Source: JAWLGZ01 sp041690635 (GTDB lineage: Bacteria; Pseudomonadota; Gammaproteobacteria; Thiohalomonadales; Thiohalomonadaceae). From it: DNA of 34,753 nucleotides. The stretch spans positions 1 to 34,753 of the forward strand of contig JAWLGZ010000007.1 of the NCBI GenBank assembly GCA_041690635.1, written 5' to 3'. The notes under the pieces are model-generated. The model did not search any database and was not told the origin of the DNA. It saw nothing but the letters and a program-made list of their open reading frames with translations. A program made the position numbers and the translations under genes. Of the stretch, positions 1 through 8,407 are shown piece by piece (positions within the stretch are counted from its first letter, which is position 1; each line of letters starts with the position of its first letter).

Positions 1-98
1 ACCGACCACCGACCACCGACCACCGACCACCGACCACCGACCACCGACCACCGACCACCGACCACCGACCACCGACCACCGACCACCGACCACCGACC
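1..98. repeat. Left heptamer tandem repeat (ACCGACC)x14
   Basis: Fourteen perfect copies of a 7-bp unit fill the first 98 bases, and the window starts inside the array. The same unit, in rotation, fills the last 98 bases in the same orientation. No gene reads through it. It lies 12 bp before the -35 box of the initiator tRNA promoter. The true copy number is unknown because the sequence ends in the repeat. Confidence 0.97.
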
Positions 99-110
99 AG
101 CAAAAAACGA

Positions 111-139
111 TTGCCAATCCGCAATTCCGCCACTATAAT
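111..139 (+). promoter_or_regulatory. sigma70-type promoter of the initiator tRNA gene
   Basis: A -35 box TTGCCA (111-116) and a perfect -10 box TATAAT (134-139) are separated by 17 bp. The -10 box ends 13 bp before the mature 5' end of the tRNA, as expected for a short tRNA leader. Confidence 0.85.
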
Positions 140-152
140 TTCGCGCTTCTGG

Positions 153-229
<77 letters not shown>

Positions 230-237
230 CTTCCCGG

Positions 238-262
238 AAAAGCCCCTTGCAGGGGCTTTTTT
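238..262 (+). terminator. Intrinsic terminator after tRNA-fMet
   Basis: A stem AAAAGCCCC (238-246) pairs with GGGGCTTTT (252-260) around a short loop and runs into a T tract. It ends the single-tRNA transcript 9 bp after the CCA end. Confidence 0.9.
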
Positions 263-447
263 CGTTTTAGCATTCCGCAGAGCCTCCACACCCTCATACC
301 GATCCCTTTCGGCAGTCACGGGAGGGAAAGCCTCCCGCTTGAACCGGGTACTGTTTTGCAGCGCCCTGGCGTCGTACACTCCGGTTTTCCGCATGCCGGG
401 ACTCCATCCCGCGAACGGGCCGAAGGAAGCAGTCCAACGGAAACGCC
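263..447 (+). other. Leader region of the signalling cluster
   Basis: There is no gene between the tRNA terminator and the ParA-like gene. A 7-bp inverted repeat CGGGAGG (319-325)/CCTCCCG (331-337) with a GAAAG loop could form a leader hairpin. I compared it with GEMM c-di-GMP, TPP, FMN and cobalamin riboswitches and do not see their conserved cores. No convincing promoter boxes were found by eye, although the operon promoter should lie here. Confidence 0.4.
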
Positions 448-1203
448 ATGCGCATCGTCGCCGTAATCAACCAGAAGGGCGGAGTGGCGAAGACCACCAC
501 CACCGCCAATCTGGCCCATGCGCTGGTCCGTGCCGGTCACCGGGTGACCGCACTGGACCTGGACCCGCAGGGCCATCTGGCTGCCTATTTGGGGTTTACG
601 GATCGGCGGCTGCCGGGCGTCGATCGTCTCCTGCTGGAAGGTATCCCCCTGAACGAGGTTGCCTTCGAGGCGCGCCCGGGGCTGCGACTGGTCCCGGCCG
701 GTCCGCGGCTGGATGCGGTCGAACAGCTGGCGGAGGGGCGGCTCGCCAAGAGCAGACTGCTGCGGCGTGCAGTGGCGGACTCCTTCGCCGGCCAGGATTT
801 CGTGCTCCTCGATTGCCCGCCATCGTCGGGCCTGCTGGTGATCTTCTCCCTGTATGCCACGCGGGAGGTACTCATGCCTGTCAACGGGGATTATCTGTCG
901 CTCCATGGCCTGTCACATTTTCTTGCGACCCTGAAGCGTGTCGAGGGGGCGCTCGGCACGACGATCCGCCGCCACATCGCCTTGACCCGCCTGCATCCGC
1001 GGCGCCGGCTCGCCCGCGACGTGATCGGCAAATTGATGCACTATTTCCCCGGCCAGGTGCTTGCGACCCCGATCCGCGAGGTGGCAGCCCTGGCGGAGTG
1101 TCCCAGTTTCGGCAAGACCATTTTCGAATACAGCGCCAACAGTCATGGTGCTGTGGACTACGCCGCCCTGGCTGAAGACCTGGTATCCGGGAGGACCCTA
1201 TGA
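448..1203 (+). CDS. ParA/MinD-like ATPase at head of chemotaxis cluster
   Basis: A 251-aa P-loop ATPase of the ParA family. The N-terminus has the deviant Walker A motif KGGVAKTT (residues about 10-17) with the signature lysine, then DLDPQG (switch I) and LLDCPPS (Walker B). It lacks the N-terminal DNA-binding domain of plasmid ParA proteins. No parB gene follows and chemotaxis genes lie downstream, so a role in positioning chemotaxis arrays is more likely than DNA partition. Known analogues are ParC of Vibrio and PpfA of Rhodobacter sphaeroides. The stop overlaps the next start by 4 bp (ATGA), so the pair is translationally coupled. The start at 448 has only a weak ribosome site, but the conserved N-terminus begins immediately there. 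Confidence 0.88.
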   Translation: MRIVAVINQKGGVAKTTTTANLAHALVRAGHRVTALDLDPQGHLAAYLGFTDRRLPGVDRLLLEGIPLNEVAFEARPGLRLVPAGPRLDAVEQLAEGRLAKSRLLRRAVADSFAGQDFVLLDCPPSSGLLVIFSLYATREVLMPVNGDYLSLHGLSHFLATLKRVEGALGTTIRRHIALTRLHPRRRLARDVIGKLMHYFPGQVLATPIREVAALAECPSFGKTIFEYSANSHGAVDYAALAEDLVSGRTL

Positions 1204-1640
1204 ATGATAATCCGGACAGCATGATTGGTTACGACCCCTTGGCCTGGTTGAACGAGGAGTCGGAGGAGCCGTCGCCACAAGCGGCTCCGGAGGTGGAGTC
1301 GACTGCCGCGGACCATGGAGAGGAGTCCGTGGCGCCCGGCGCCCCCGCAGCGGAGTCGGCTGCCGCTGATTCAGGGGTGCTTACCCTGGCCGAGACACTT
1401 CACGTGTCGGAGGTCCAGGAGCTGTACACGGCGTTGCAGAGTGCATTGGCAGCGGGTCAGGTGTTGCAGGTGGATGGGGGGGCGGTCGAACGGGCCGATG
1501 GTGCCTCGCTCCAGCTGCTTGCCGCATTTTCCCGCGAAGCGGCAGCGAACGGGTTGGCGATCAATTGGCGCTCCCGCTCGGACGCGCTGGTGAGTTCCGC
1601 CGCCTGTTTGGGCATGGAAGAGGTGATCTGGCCCCGCTGA
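1200..1640 (+). CDS. STAS-domain protein with acidic N-terminal tail
   Basis: A 146-aa protein. Residues 1 to about 58 are Ala/Glu/Ser-rich and probably disordered, with a short hydrophobic patch DPLAWL near residue 12. Residues about 60-146 look like a STAS domain of the MlaB/SpoIIAA type (pattern DGASLQLLAAF). The position matching the phosphorylated Ser of SpoIIAA is not an obvious DSS motif, so phospho-switching is uncertain. A GGGAGG ribosome site precedes the ATG, which overlaps the ParA-like stop. Coupling to the ATPase suggests that the two proteins act together, perhaps as adaptor and ATPase. A 221-bp gap follows before cheY. Confidence 0.75.
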   Translation: MNDNPDSMIGYDPLAWLNEESEEPSPQAAPEVESTAADHGEESVAPGAPAAESAAADSGVLTLAETLHVSEVQELYTALQSALAAGQVLQVDGGAVERADGASLQLLAAFSREAAANGLAINWRSRSDALVSSAACLGMEEVIWPR

Positions 1641-1861
1641 GAGGCCGGAAGGCTGTCCGTTTGCGTGCCACGCGGTGCTCCACCACCGCTACATCCCCGG
1701 GCCAAATGGCAGTCCGGTCTTGTGGCCGATTCACTGGTGGGAGGGTAGTGTCCGACCTAAGTAGTCGTGTATTCTGTGCGAACCCGATATCCGGTGGTTG
1801 ATCTCCAGCCGCTCCGGATACTGAAAAATATGTTTTTTTTTGGTGAATGGTGGAGTGACGA
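1641..1861 (+). other. Intergenic region upstream of cheY with inverted repeat
   Basis: No gene was found here. A 7-bp inverted repeat TATCCGG (1788-1794)/CCGGATA (1814-1820) is followed about 12 bp later by a run of nine T (1833-1841). The gap between stem and T run is too long for a textbook terminator, so this may be an attenuator or 5' leader structure. A GGAG ribosome site lies about 8 bp before the cheY ATG. This gap could hold an internal promoter for the che genes, but I cannot point to boxes with confidence. Confidence 0.4.
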
Positions 1862-2224
1862 ATGGCAACAATCCTGGCGGTAGACGACTCGGCTTCCATG
1901 CGGCAAATGGTGAGTTTCACGCTCAAGGGCGCCGGGTTCACCGTGGTGGAGGCGGGCGACGGACAGCAGGCGTTGGATGCGGCCAAGAGGACAAAGGTGG
2001 ATCTGGTGCTGACCGACGTCAATATGCCGGTCATGGATGGCATCACCCTCATCAAGGAACTTCGTGCCCTGCCGACCTATAAGTTCACGCCCATGTTGAT
2101 GCTTACCACCGAGTCCGCGGCACACAAGAAGGCGGAAGGAAAAGCGGCCGGCGCCACCGGCTGGATCGTCAAACCGTTCAACCCGGACCAACTCGTCGCC
2201 ACGATCAAGAAAGTATTGGGGTGA
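1862..2224 (+). CDS. cheY: Chemotaxis response regulator CheY
   Basis: A 120-aa stand-alone receiver domain with no output domain. It has the acidic pair D8/D9, phospho-acceptor D52 (in LTDVNMPVMDG), conserved T82/T83 and K104 (KPF). It is phosphorylated by the CheA encoded 4 bp downstream and would act on a flagellar motor or another effector. Placement directly before cheA, rather than at the operon end, is typical of clusters that also carry cheD. Confidence 0.93.
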   Translation: MATILAVDDSASMRQMVSFTLKGAGFTVVEAGDGQQALDAAKRTKVDLVLTDVNMPVMDGITLIKELRALPTYKFTPMLMLTTESAAHKKAEGKAAGATGWIVKPFNPDQLVATIKKVLG

Positions 2225-2228
2225 AGCC

Positions 2229-4274
2229 ATGACCACCGACATGACCCAGTTTCTCCAGACCTTCTACGAGGAGAGTTTCGAGGGGCTGGAGATCATGGAA
2301 TCCGGGCTGCTCAATCTGGACGTCGGCGCGGCCGACTCGGAACTGGTCAACGACATCTTCCGTGCCGCCCATTCTATCAAGGGTGGCAGCGCCACCTTCG
2401 GGCTCGGCGAGGTGGCGGCCTTCACCCATTTGATGGAGACCCTGCTCGACGAATTGCGGGACGGGCGCCGCGATGTCAGTCAGGAGATAGTCGAACTGCT
2501 GCTCTCCGCGGTGGACTGCCTGCGTGAGATGTTGACGGCGAGCCGTGCTGAAGAGCCGCTGGAGATGGAGCGGATCGATGAGCTGAAGGCGAGTCTGCAG
2601 CGGACGCTGGATGCGGGCGCTGCCCCGAAGAGTGAGGCCACCACAGGCTCGTCCGGAGGGCAATCCACATCATCCGGCTGGCGTATCCTCTTCAAACCCT
2701 TCCCCCATCTGTTCAAGACCGGCAACGACCCGGTCCGAATCTTCCGGGAGCTCGGTGAACTCGGCGAGCTTACCGTGGAGGCGAGCACCGACGGGCTGCC
2801 GCCCTTTGAACAACTCGACCCGGAAGAGTCCTATCTCGCCTGGACGCTGACGCTGCGCGGGAGCGCCGACCGGGCGGCGGTCGAGGAGGTTTTCGCCTGG
2901 GTGGAGGACGATTGCGAACTGGAGATCACCCCGCTGGAGGGGGAAGCAGTCGCCGGTCCACAACCGATTCCCGCCGCCGAAAGTGATAGCGGTATATCCG
3001 GCGAGTTGCTGCTGGAGCGCAGGCGCAGCACTGATCGCCGCCGCGGCAATGACCGCCGGGGTACCGACAGACGTGGAGGCGCCGACAGTGGCTCCATCCG
3101 TGTCGGCATCGAGAAGGTGGATGCGGTCATCGACATGGTCGGTGAACTGGTCATCACCCAGTCCATGCTCAGCACCCTGGGCGAGGACTTCGAGATGGAG
3201 AAGCTGCAGAAACTGCGTGACGGACTCGCCCAACTCGAGCGCAATACGCGTGAACTGCAGGAAAACGTCATGCGCATGCGCATGCTGCCCATCAGTTTTG
3301 TGTTCAGCCGCTTCCCGCGCATGGTGCACGACCTGTCGCAACAGCTCGGAAAGGAGATCGAACTGAGGATGACCGGCGAGGGTACCGAACTGGACAAGAC
3401 GGTGATCGAAAAGATCACCGACCCGCTGGTGCATCTGGTGCGCAACTCGCTCGACCACGGTATCGAGCCGACAGTCGAGGAGCGGGTGGCCACGGGCAAG
3501 CCGCCGGTGGGCGTGGTTCGGCTCAACGCCTACCACAAGGGCGGCAATATCGTCATCGAGGTGATCGACGACGGCCGTGGAATGGACGCGGAGCGGCTGT
3601 TCCGAAAGGCGGTCGAACGCGGGTTGGTCGATGCCGAGGCGCAGTTGTCCCCTGAGCAGATCTTCGATCTGATCTTTATGCCCGGGTTCTCCACCGCCGA
3701 GCAGGTGAGCGATGTCTCCGGTCGCGGCGTGGGTATGGATGTGGTACGCAAGAACATTCAGAGCCTGGGCGGAACGGTGGAGATTCAGTCCGAGCTGGGG
3801 AAGGGCTCCACCTTTTCTGTCCGCCTGCCCTTGACCCTGGCCATTCTCGACGGCCAGACCGTTTCGGTCGGAGACGAGCTGTACATTGTTCCGCTGGTCT
3901 CCATCACCGAATCGATCCAGGTCAAGGAAGGGATGATCAACCACGTCGCCAACAAGGGACAGACCTTCCGTTGGCGGGGCGACTATCTGCCGATCATTCG
4001 TTTGAGTCAGATCTTCGGTGCAGAGTCGAAGGTCGCCTCCCTCACCGAGGGGCTCATCGTGGTGGTCGAAGGGGATGGTCGCCACGTGGGGCTGTTCGTG
4101 GACGATCTGCTCGGCCAGCAGCAGGTCGTCATCAAGTCGATGGAGGCGAACTACCGCAAGATCGACGGGATCTCGGGTGCCACCATTTTGGGTGACGGCT
4201 CGGTAGCCCTTATCCTCGATATACCGGGTCTGATCCGAATTTCCAATCAGCAGGCAGAGCTTCAGCCGGCCTGA
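2229..4274 (+). CDS. cheA: Chemotaxis histidine kinase CheA
   Basis: A 681-aa kinase. In order: HPt/P1 domain (about 1-110) with phospho-acceptor H48 in AAHSIKGG; a domain at about 151-236 that takes the P2 position but does not look like E. coli P2; a very basic linker (262-284) with repeated DRR triplets; P3 dimerisation (about 288-350); P4 ATPase with N box (HLVRNSLDH, 402-410), G1 (DDGRGMD) and G2 (GRGVGMD); CheW-like P5 (about 540-675). It phosphorylates CheY and CheB, and perhaps other receivers nearby. The ribosome site sits in the end of cheY. Confidence 0.96.
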   Translation: MTTDMTQFLQTFYEESFEGLEIMESGLLNLDVGAADSELVNDIFRAAHSIKGGSATFGLGEVAAFTHLMETLLDELRDGRRDVSQEIVELLLSAVDCLREMLTASRAEEPLEMERIDELKASLQRTLDAGAAPKSEATTGSSGGQSTSSGWRILFKPFPHLFKTGNDPVRIFRELGELGELTVEASTDGLPPFEQLDPEESYLAWTLTLRGSADRAAVEEVFAWVEDDCELEITPLEGEAVAGPQPIPAAESDSGISGELLLERRRSTDRRRGNDRRGTDRRGGADSGSIRVGIEKVDAVIDMVGELVITQSMLSTLGEDFEMEKLQKLRDGLAQLERNTRELQENVMRMRMLPISFVFSRFPRMVHDLSQQLGKEIELRMTGEGTELDKTVIEKITDPLVHLVRNSLDHGIEPTVEERVATGKPPVGVVRLNAYHKGGNIVIEVIDDGRGMDAERLFRKAVERGLVDAEAQLSPEQIFDLIFMPGFSTAEQVSDVSGRGVGMDVVRKNIQSLGGTVEIQSELGKGSTFSVRLPLTLAILDGQTVSVGDELYIVPLVSITESIQVKEGMINHVANKGQTFRWRGDYLPIIRLSQIFGAESKVASLTEGLIVVVEGDGRHVGLFVDDLLGQQQVVIKSMEANYRKIDGISGATILGDGSVALILDIPGLIRISNQQAELQPA

Positions 4275-4284
4275 GGAGAGTGCC

Positions 4285-4818
4285 ATGACCACAACCAGCA
4301 AAGAGTTGGCCCCCGTGACCGGCAGTGAACAGGGGCGGGAGATTGCCGGAAATCAATACCTCACCTTCACACTGGGAGCGGAGGAGTACGGGGTGGACAT
4401 CCTGCGCGTTCAGGAGATCAAGGGATGGAATCCGGTTACCCGTATCCCGAACACTCCCGAATACCTGCGTGGGGTACTGAATCTGCGCGGCGCTATCGTA
4501 CCCATTATCGATTTAAGAATGCGCTTCCATTTGGAAAAGGTGGAGTACACGCCGACTACTGTAGTGATTGTGCTCTCGGTGAAGAGCGGCGATCGCCAGC
4601 GCACCCTGGGTATTGTGGTGGATGGTGTCTCGGATGTGCTGAACGTCTCGGAAGAGGGGGTGAAGCCGACACCCGATTTTGGAACCACTGTCCATACCGA
4701 ATTCATTAGTGGGCTGGCGACGGTCGATGAAAAGATGGTGATGCTGCTCGACATTGACCGCTTGCTCAGGCTTGACGAACTGTCCGCGCTAGAAAAGGTG
4801 ACTGGCGTCACCGAGTAG
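4285..4818 (+). CDS. cheW: Chemotaxis coupling protein CheW
   Basis: A 177-aa single CheW domain, starting with a short polar tail. It shows the expected patterns (LGAEEYGVDILRVQEI, PNTPEYLRGVLNLRG, PIIDLR). It links the receptor tips to the P5 domain of CheA in the array. A GAGGAGAG ribosome site lies just before the ATG and 10 bp separate it from cheA. It is the only cheW in the window. Confidence 0.95.
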   Translation: MTTTSKELAPVTGSEQGREIAGNQYLTFTLGAEEYGVDILRVQEIKGWNPVTRIPNTPEYLRGVLNLRGAIVPIIDLRMRFHLEKVEYTPTTVVIVLSVKSGDRQRTLGIVVDGVSDVLNVSEEGVKPTPDFGTTVHTEFISGLATVDEKMVMLLDIDRLLRLDELSALEKVTGVTE

Positions 4819-4830
4819 AAGTTCAGGGGA

Positions 4831-4862
4831 ATGCTGATTTGATCCAGGAACGGAATCAGCAT
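4831..4862 (+). promoter_or_regulatory. Perfect 9-bp inverted repeat between cheW and mcp
   Basis: ATGCTGATT (4831-4839) and AATCAGCAT (4854-4862) form a perfect stem with a 14-nt loop in the 130-bp cheW-mcp gap. No T tract follows, so it is not a standard terminator. It could be an RNA processing or stability hairpin that sets relative expression of the receptor, or a protein-binding palindrome. Confidence 0.5.
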
Positions 4863-4948
4863 CTTCCCGAGGAGCCGGTGAGGGATATACCGGACGAAGA
4901 TGTAGTTGGATACCCGCTTTCCGGGGGGGAGGGCGGGCTCCCTATGCG

Positions 4949-6883
4949 ATGGAATATGCCCGCATGATGTCTCTCTCGAACGTAAAAATCAGAACAAAGC
5001 TCCTCTTGATGCTGGTCTTCCCGGTGGCCGGTCTCCTCTATTTCTCACTTTATGGCATCGCGGGACGGCTTGATGCCGCCCGGGAGATGGGAACCGTCGA
5101 GGGACTTGCCGAACTGTCTGTACGCATCAGTGCGCTTGTCCACGAGACACAGAGGGAGCGGGGGATGACCGCTGGCTTTTTGGGCAGTAAGGGTGCTCAG
5201 TTTGCCACGGAGCTGCCACAACAGCGGCAGGCCACCGATTCCAGGCGCAAGGCGCTGCGGGAATTCATCACCGACGACGGGCAATTGGCACTGACCGAGA
5301 CGGTCCGCCGGCGGCTGGACGGTTCTATCCAGGAACTCGAGCGTATCGATGCCATTCGGTCGTCGGTGACGGGCCTGAACATCCCTGCCGGTGAGGCTAT
5401 CGGCTATTACACCGCACTGAATGCTTCTCTGTTGGGGGTGATATCCGAGCTGCCCAAACTCACCGATGACGGGATGATGGTGCGGGCCATCACCGCCTAT
5501 GTGAATTTCCTCCTGGGCAAGGAGCGGGCCGGGATCGAGCGGGCGGTCTTGGCCAACACCTTCGCGGCAGATCGCTTCGGGACCGGCATGTTCAATCGCT
5601 TTGCCGAACTGGTGGCGGCGCAGAATACCTATGCGGACGTGTTTCGGAGAATTGCCGCACAGGAGGACATCGAATTCTTCGAGCAGACCATGCGCAGCCC
5701 GTTCGTGGACGAGGTGGAGCGTATGCGCAAGATCGCTTTCGAGCAGGCCGTTGAAGGGGGATTCGGTGTCGATGCCACACACTGGTTCAGGCAGCAGACC
5801 GGCAGGATCGATTTGCTGAAGGAGGTCGAGGACAGGCTTTCGAGCGGCCTGATCGCGGATGCGGGTGAGCTTCGGGGCGAGGCGGAGCGGGAACTCCTGT
5901 TCTTCACGGCACTCACGGTCGTATCGGTCGGTGCCGCCTTCATCCTGGCGGTGTTGATGATCCGAAGCATTGCATCACCGTTGCGTTCAGCGCTGGCGGC
6001 GATGCTGGATATCGCGGAGGGGGAAGGCGATCTGACGCGCCGGCTCGATGATTCGGGACGGGATGAAATCGGACAGCTTGCCGGGGCATTCAACGCCTTT
6101 GTGGAAAAGCTTCAGGGGATGCTCATCTCCATCAAGGATGGCGCCCGATCGATTGACGTCTCCACCGGGGAGATTGCCCAGGGGAACCTGAATCTTTCTC
6201 AGCGGACGGAGGAGCAGGCAGCAAGCCTGGAGGAGACCGCCTCCAGTATGGAGCAGATGACCTCCACCGTCCGGCAGAATGCCGATAACGCAAGGCAAGC
6301 CAATATCCTTGCGGGCGGGGCGCGGGAATCGGCGGAGCAGGGAGGCGCCGTGGTGAAGAAGGCGGTCCATGCAATGGACGAGATGACCGAAAGCAGCAAG
6401 AAAATCGCTGAGATCATCTCGGTAATCGATTCGATCGCCTTCCAGACCAACCTGCTCGCCTTGAATGCGGCTGTCGAGGCTGCCCGGGCCGGGGAGCAGG
6501 GACGTGGGTTCGCCGTGGTTGCCGGCGAGGTGAGAAGCCTCGCCCAGCGGAGCGCAGAGGCGGCTCGCGAGATCAAGGAGCTGATTGAGGAATCGGTCGA
6601 AAGGGTTCACAACGGTGCCTCCCTCGTGAAGCGATCCGGCGAAACTCTGGATGAGATCATGGCGGGCGTAAAGCGGGTCACCGATATCGTCTCGGAGATT
6701 GCGGGGGCGAGCCAGGAACAGGCCAGCGGCATCGAGCAGGTGAACAAGGCGATTATGCAGATGGATGAGGCTACGCAGCAGAATGCAGCTTTGGTCGAGG
6801 AAGCGGCCGCAGCGAGCAAGTCGATGGAGGAGCAGACCCGTGGTCTGCTCCGCCAGATCGGCTTTTTCAAACTGGGCGATTGA
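4949..6883 (+). CDS. Methyl-accepting chemotaxis protein with NIT sensor domain
   Basis: A 644-aa receptor. It has a TM helix at about 17-37, a periplasmic all-helical NIT-type domain (about 50-295, with QRERG at 68-72), TM2 at about 317-338, HAMP (about 338-392) and a cytoplasmic signalling hairpin. The hairpin tip (DSIAFQTNLLALNAAVEAAR, then AQRSAEAAREIK) is very close to E. coli Tsr, which suggests the 36-heptad class. NIT domains are named for nitrate/nitrite sensing, but the ligand here is unknown. No NWETF-like CheR tether is present; the protein ends in FFKLGD. ATG 4949 has a G-rich ribosome site; Met6 and Met7 are possible starts. Confidence 0.93.
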   Translation: MEYARMMSLSNVKIRTKLLLMLVFPVAGLLYFSLYGIAGRLDAAREMGTVEGLAELSVRISALVHETQRERGMTAGFLGSKGAQFATELPQQRQATDSRRKALREFITDDGQLALTETVRRRLDGSIQELERIDAIRSSVTGLNIPAGEAIGYYTALNASLLGVISELPKLTDDGMMVRAITAYVNFLLGKERAGIERAVLANTFAADRFGTGMFNRFAELVAAQNTYADVFRRIAAQEDIEFFEQTMRSPFVDEVERMRKIAFEQAVEGGFGVDATHWFRQQTGRIDLLKEVEDRLSSGLIADAGELRGEAERELLFFTALTVVSVGAAFILAVLMIRSIASPLRSALAAMLDIAEGEGDLTRRLDDSGRDEIGQLAGAFNAFVEKLQGMLISIKDGARSIDVSTGEIAQGNLNLSQRTEEQAASLEETASSMEQMTSTVRQNADNARQANILAGGARESAEQGGAVVKKAVHAMDEMTESSKKIAEIISVIDSIAFQTNLLALNAAVEAARAGEQGRGFAVVAGEVRSLAQRSAEAAREIKELIEESVERVHNGASLVKRSGETLDEIMAGVKRVTDIVSEIAGASQEQASGIEQVNKAIMQMDEATQQNAALVEEAAAASKSMEEQTRGLLRQIGFFKLGD

Positions 6884-6920
6884 ACTCTCTGGAGAAAACT
6901 AGGCAGAAGCGTCAACCTGC

Positions 6921-7760
6921 ATGAACGCCACGACAGCGCGCGAGAGGGAGTTCGCGTTTACCGACGCCGACTTTGAACACATAAGGGAGCTGGTGCGCCA
7001 GCACTCCGGCATCAATCTCACGCCGGCAAAAAAAGATATGGTGTATAGCCGTCTTGCGCGGCGGCTTCGCCAGCTTAACCTGAATGCGTTCCGCGAATAC
7101 CTCGACAGGCTGGCGGGGGATGATGAGGAGCTGATTCATTTCACGAATGCCATAACGACCAATCTCACGGCGTTTTTTCGTGAGAACCACCATTTCACCC
7201 ATCTCGCGGAGACACTGTTGCCGCGGCTGGTTGCCGAGAAAGGCCGGGAGCGACGTCTGCGTATCTGGTCGGCCGGATGCTCCACGGGCGAGGAGCCTTA
7301 CTCCATTGCCATGGTGGTCGGTGAAACGGTACCGGAAGGATGGGACGTCAAAATCCTCGCTACCGACCTCGATTCCAACGTGCTCGAGACCGCCGCTCGC
7401 GGTGTCTATGCGGAGGAGCGCGTTTCCAACATCCAACCCGCCCGTCTCCACCGCTGGTTTCTTCGGGGCAAGGGGGGAAATGCTGGAACTGTCCGTGTTC
7501 GCCGCGAACTCCAGGGGATGATTCACTTTCGTCAGCTCAATCTCCTCAAGCCGTGGCCGTTCAAAGGACCGCTCGATCTTATCTTCTGCCGCAACGTGGT
7601 CATCTATTTCGACAAGGAGACGCAGCGCGCCCTGTTCGACCGATTCGCGAGCGTCCTGAGCACCGAAGGGCATCTGTTCGTCGGCCATTCGGAATCGCTT
7701 TATCAGGTGACAGACCGATTCCGATTGCTTGGCAACACCATCTACCGGCGCACCCGATGA
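6921..7760 (+). CDS. cheR: Chemoreceptor methyltransferase CheR
   Basis: A 279-aa SAM-dependent methyltransferase that methylates receptor glutamates. The N-terminal helical domain (about 10-95) precedes the Rossmann domain, with the SAM loop SAGCSTGEEPYS (117-128), acidic ATDLD (147-151) and CRNVVIYF (223-230). Length is typical. There is no TPR extension. The stop overlaps the cheD start by 4 bp (ATGA). The ribosome site upstream of 6921 is weak. Confidence 0.95.
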   Translation: MNATTAREREFAFTDADFEHIRELVRQHSGINLTPAKKDMVYSRLARRLRQLNLNAFREYLDRLAGDDEELIHFTNAITTNLTAFFRENHHFTHLAETLLPRLVAEKGRERRLRIWSAGCSTGEEPYSIAMVVGETVPEGWDVKILATDLDSNVLETAARGVYAEERVSNIQPARLHRWFLRGKGGNAGTVRVRRELQGMIHFRQLNLLKPWPFKGPLDLIFCRNVVIYFDKETQRALFDRFASVLSTEGHLFVGHSESLYQVTDRFRLLGNTIYRRTR

Positions 7761-8404
7761 ACCTTCCATCCGGAGAGATGACGGTACGGCCGCCGAGGGC
7801 GCTGAATGGATTCGGCCATATCAACCGGTACTGGGACCGGACCAATAACTGCTTTGCGGCCAAGATCCTCCCCGGTGAGTTCTATGTCACCGTCCATGAT
7901 GAACTCATCACCACGGTGCTGGGTTCCTGCGTCTCCGCGTGTGTTCGGGACCGGGTATTCAACATCGGCGGCATGAACCATTTCATGCTGCCGCACGACA
8001 GTGGCGACAGCCGCTGGGGTGGTCGCGATGAACTGAGCGAGTCGACGCGATTTGGAAGTTATGCGATGGAACGGTTGATCAACGAGATCCTCAAGAACGG
8101 GGGCAACCGCCGCAATCTTGAGGTGAAGATATTCGGCGGTGGCCGGATACTGGCACAGATGACCGACGTTGGCGAACGCAATATCCAGTTCATCCGTCAC
8201 TACCTGGAGACGGAAGGATTTCGGCTTGTGGCGGAGAATGTGGGTGATGTCTACCCGCGCAAGGTGATTTACTACCCCATGAGCGGACGCGTGCGACTGA
8301 AGAAACTTCGTAGCCTGCACAACAGCACCCTCATTCAGCGGGAGGAGGCCTACCTCCACCAGATTGAGACCAAGCCGGTCGCCGGGGAAATCGATCTCTT
8401 CTGA
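7757..8404 (+). CDS. cheD: Chemoreceptor glutamine deamidase CheD
   Basis: A 215-aa CheD, which deamidates receptor glutamines and can bind CheC-type phosphatases in other bacteria. The catalytic set is visible: C58 in LGSCVSAC, H75 in GGMNHFMLP and a Thr at 52/53 just before the Cys. The start at 7757 overlaps the cheR stop. It is longer than the roughly 160-aa Thermotoga form, with an N-terminal arm of about 40 residues and a C-terminal tail. The tail ends in GEIDLF, nearly the same as the end of the MCP-like protein two genes downstream (GEIELF). Confidence 0.94.
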   Translation: MNLPSGEMTVRPPRALNGFGHINRYWDRTNNCFAAKILPGEFYVTVHDELITTVLGSCVSACVRDRVFNIGGMNHFMLPHDSGDSRWGGRDELSESTRFGSYAMERLINEILKNGGNRRNLEVKIFGGGRILAQMTDVGERNIQFIRHYLETEGFRLVAENVGDVYPRKVIYYPMSGRVRLKKLRSLHNSTLIQREEAYLHQIETKPVAGEIDLF

Positions 8405-8407
8405 GCC

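Noticed and set aside
1..98. CRISPR array
   Set aside because: Units are 7 bp and contiguous, with no spacers and no cas genes.
448..1203. Plasmid partition parA
   Set aside because: No parB, no parS-like sites and no replication genes; chemotaxis genes are the immediate neighbours.
2670..4301. Long minus-strand open frame opposite cheA, and similar long ones opposite infB and pnp
   Set aside because: These are shadows of strongly biased GC-rich genes; products show no domain and the plus-strand genes are certain.
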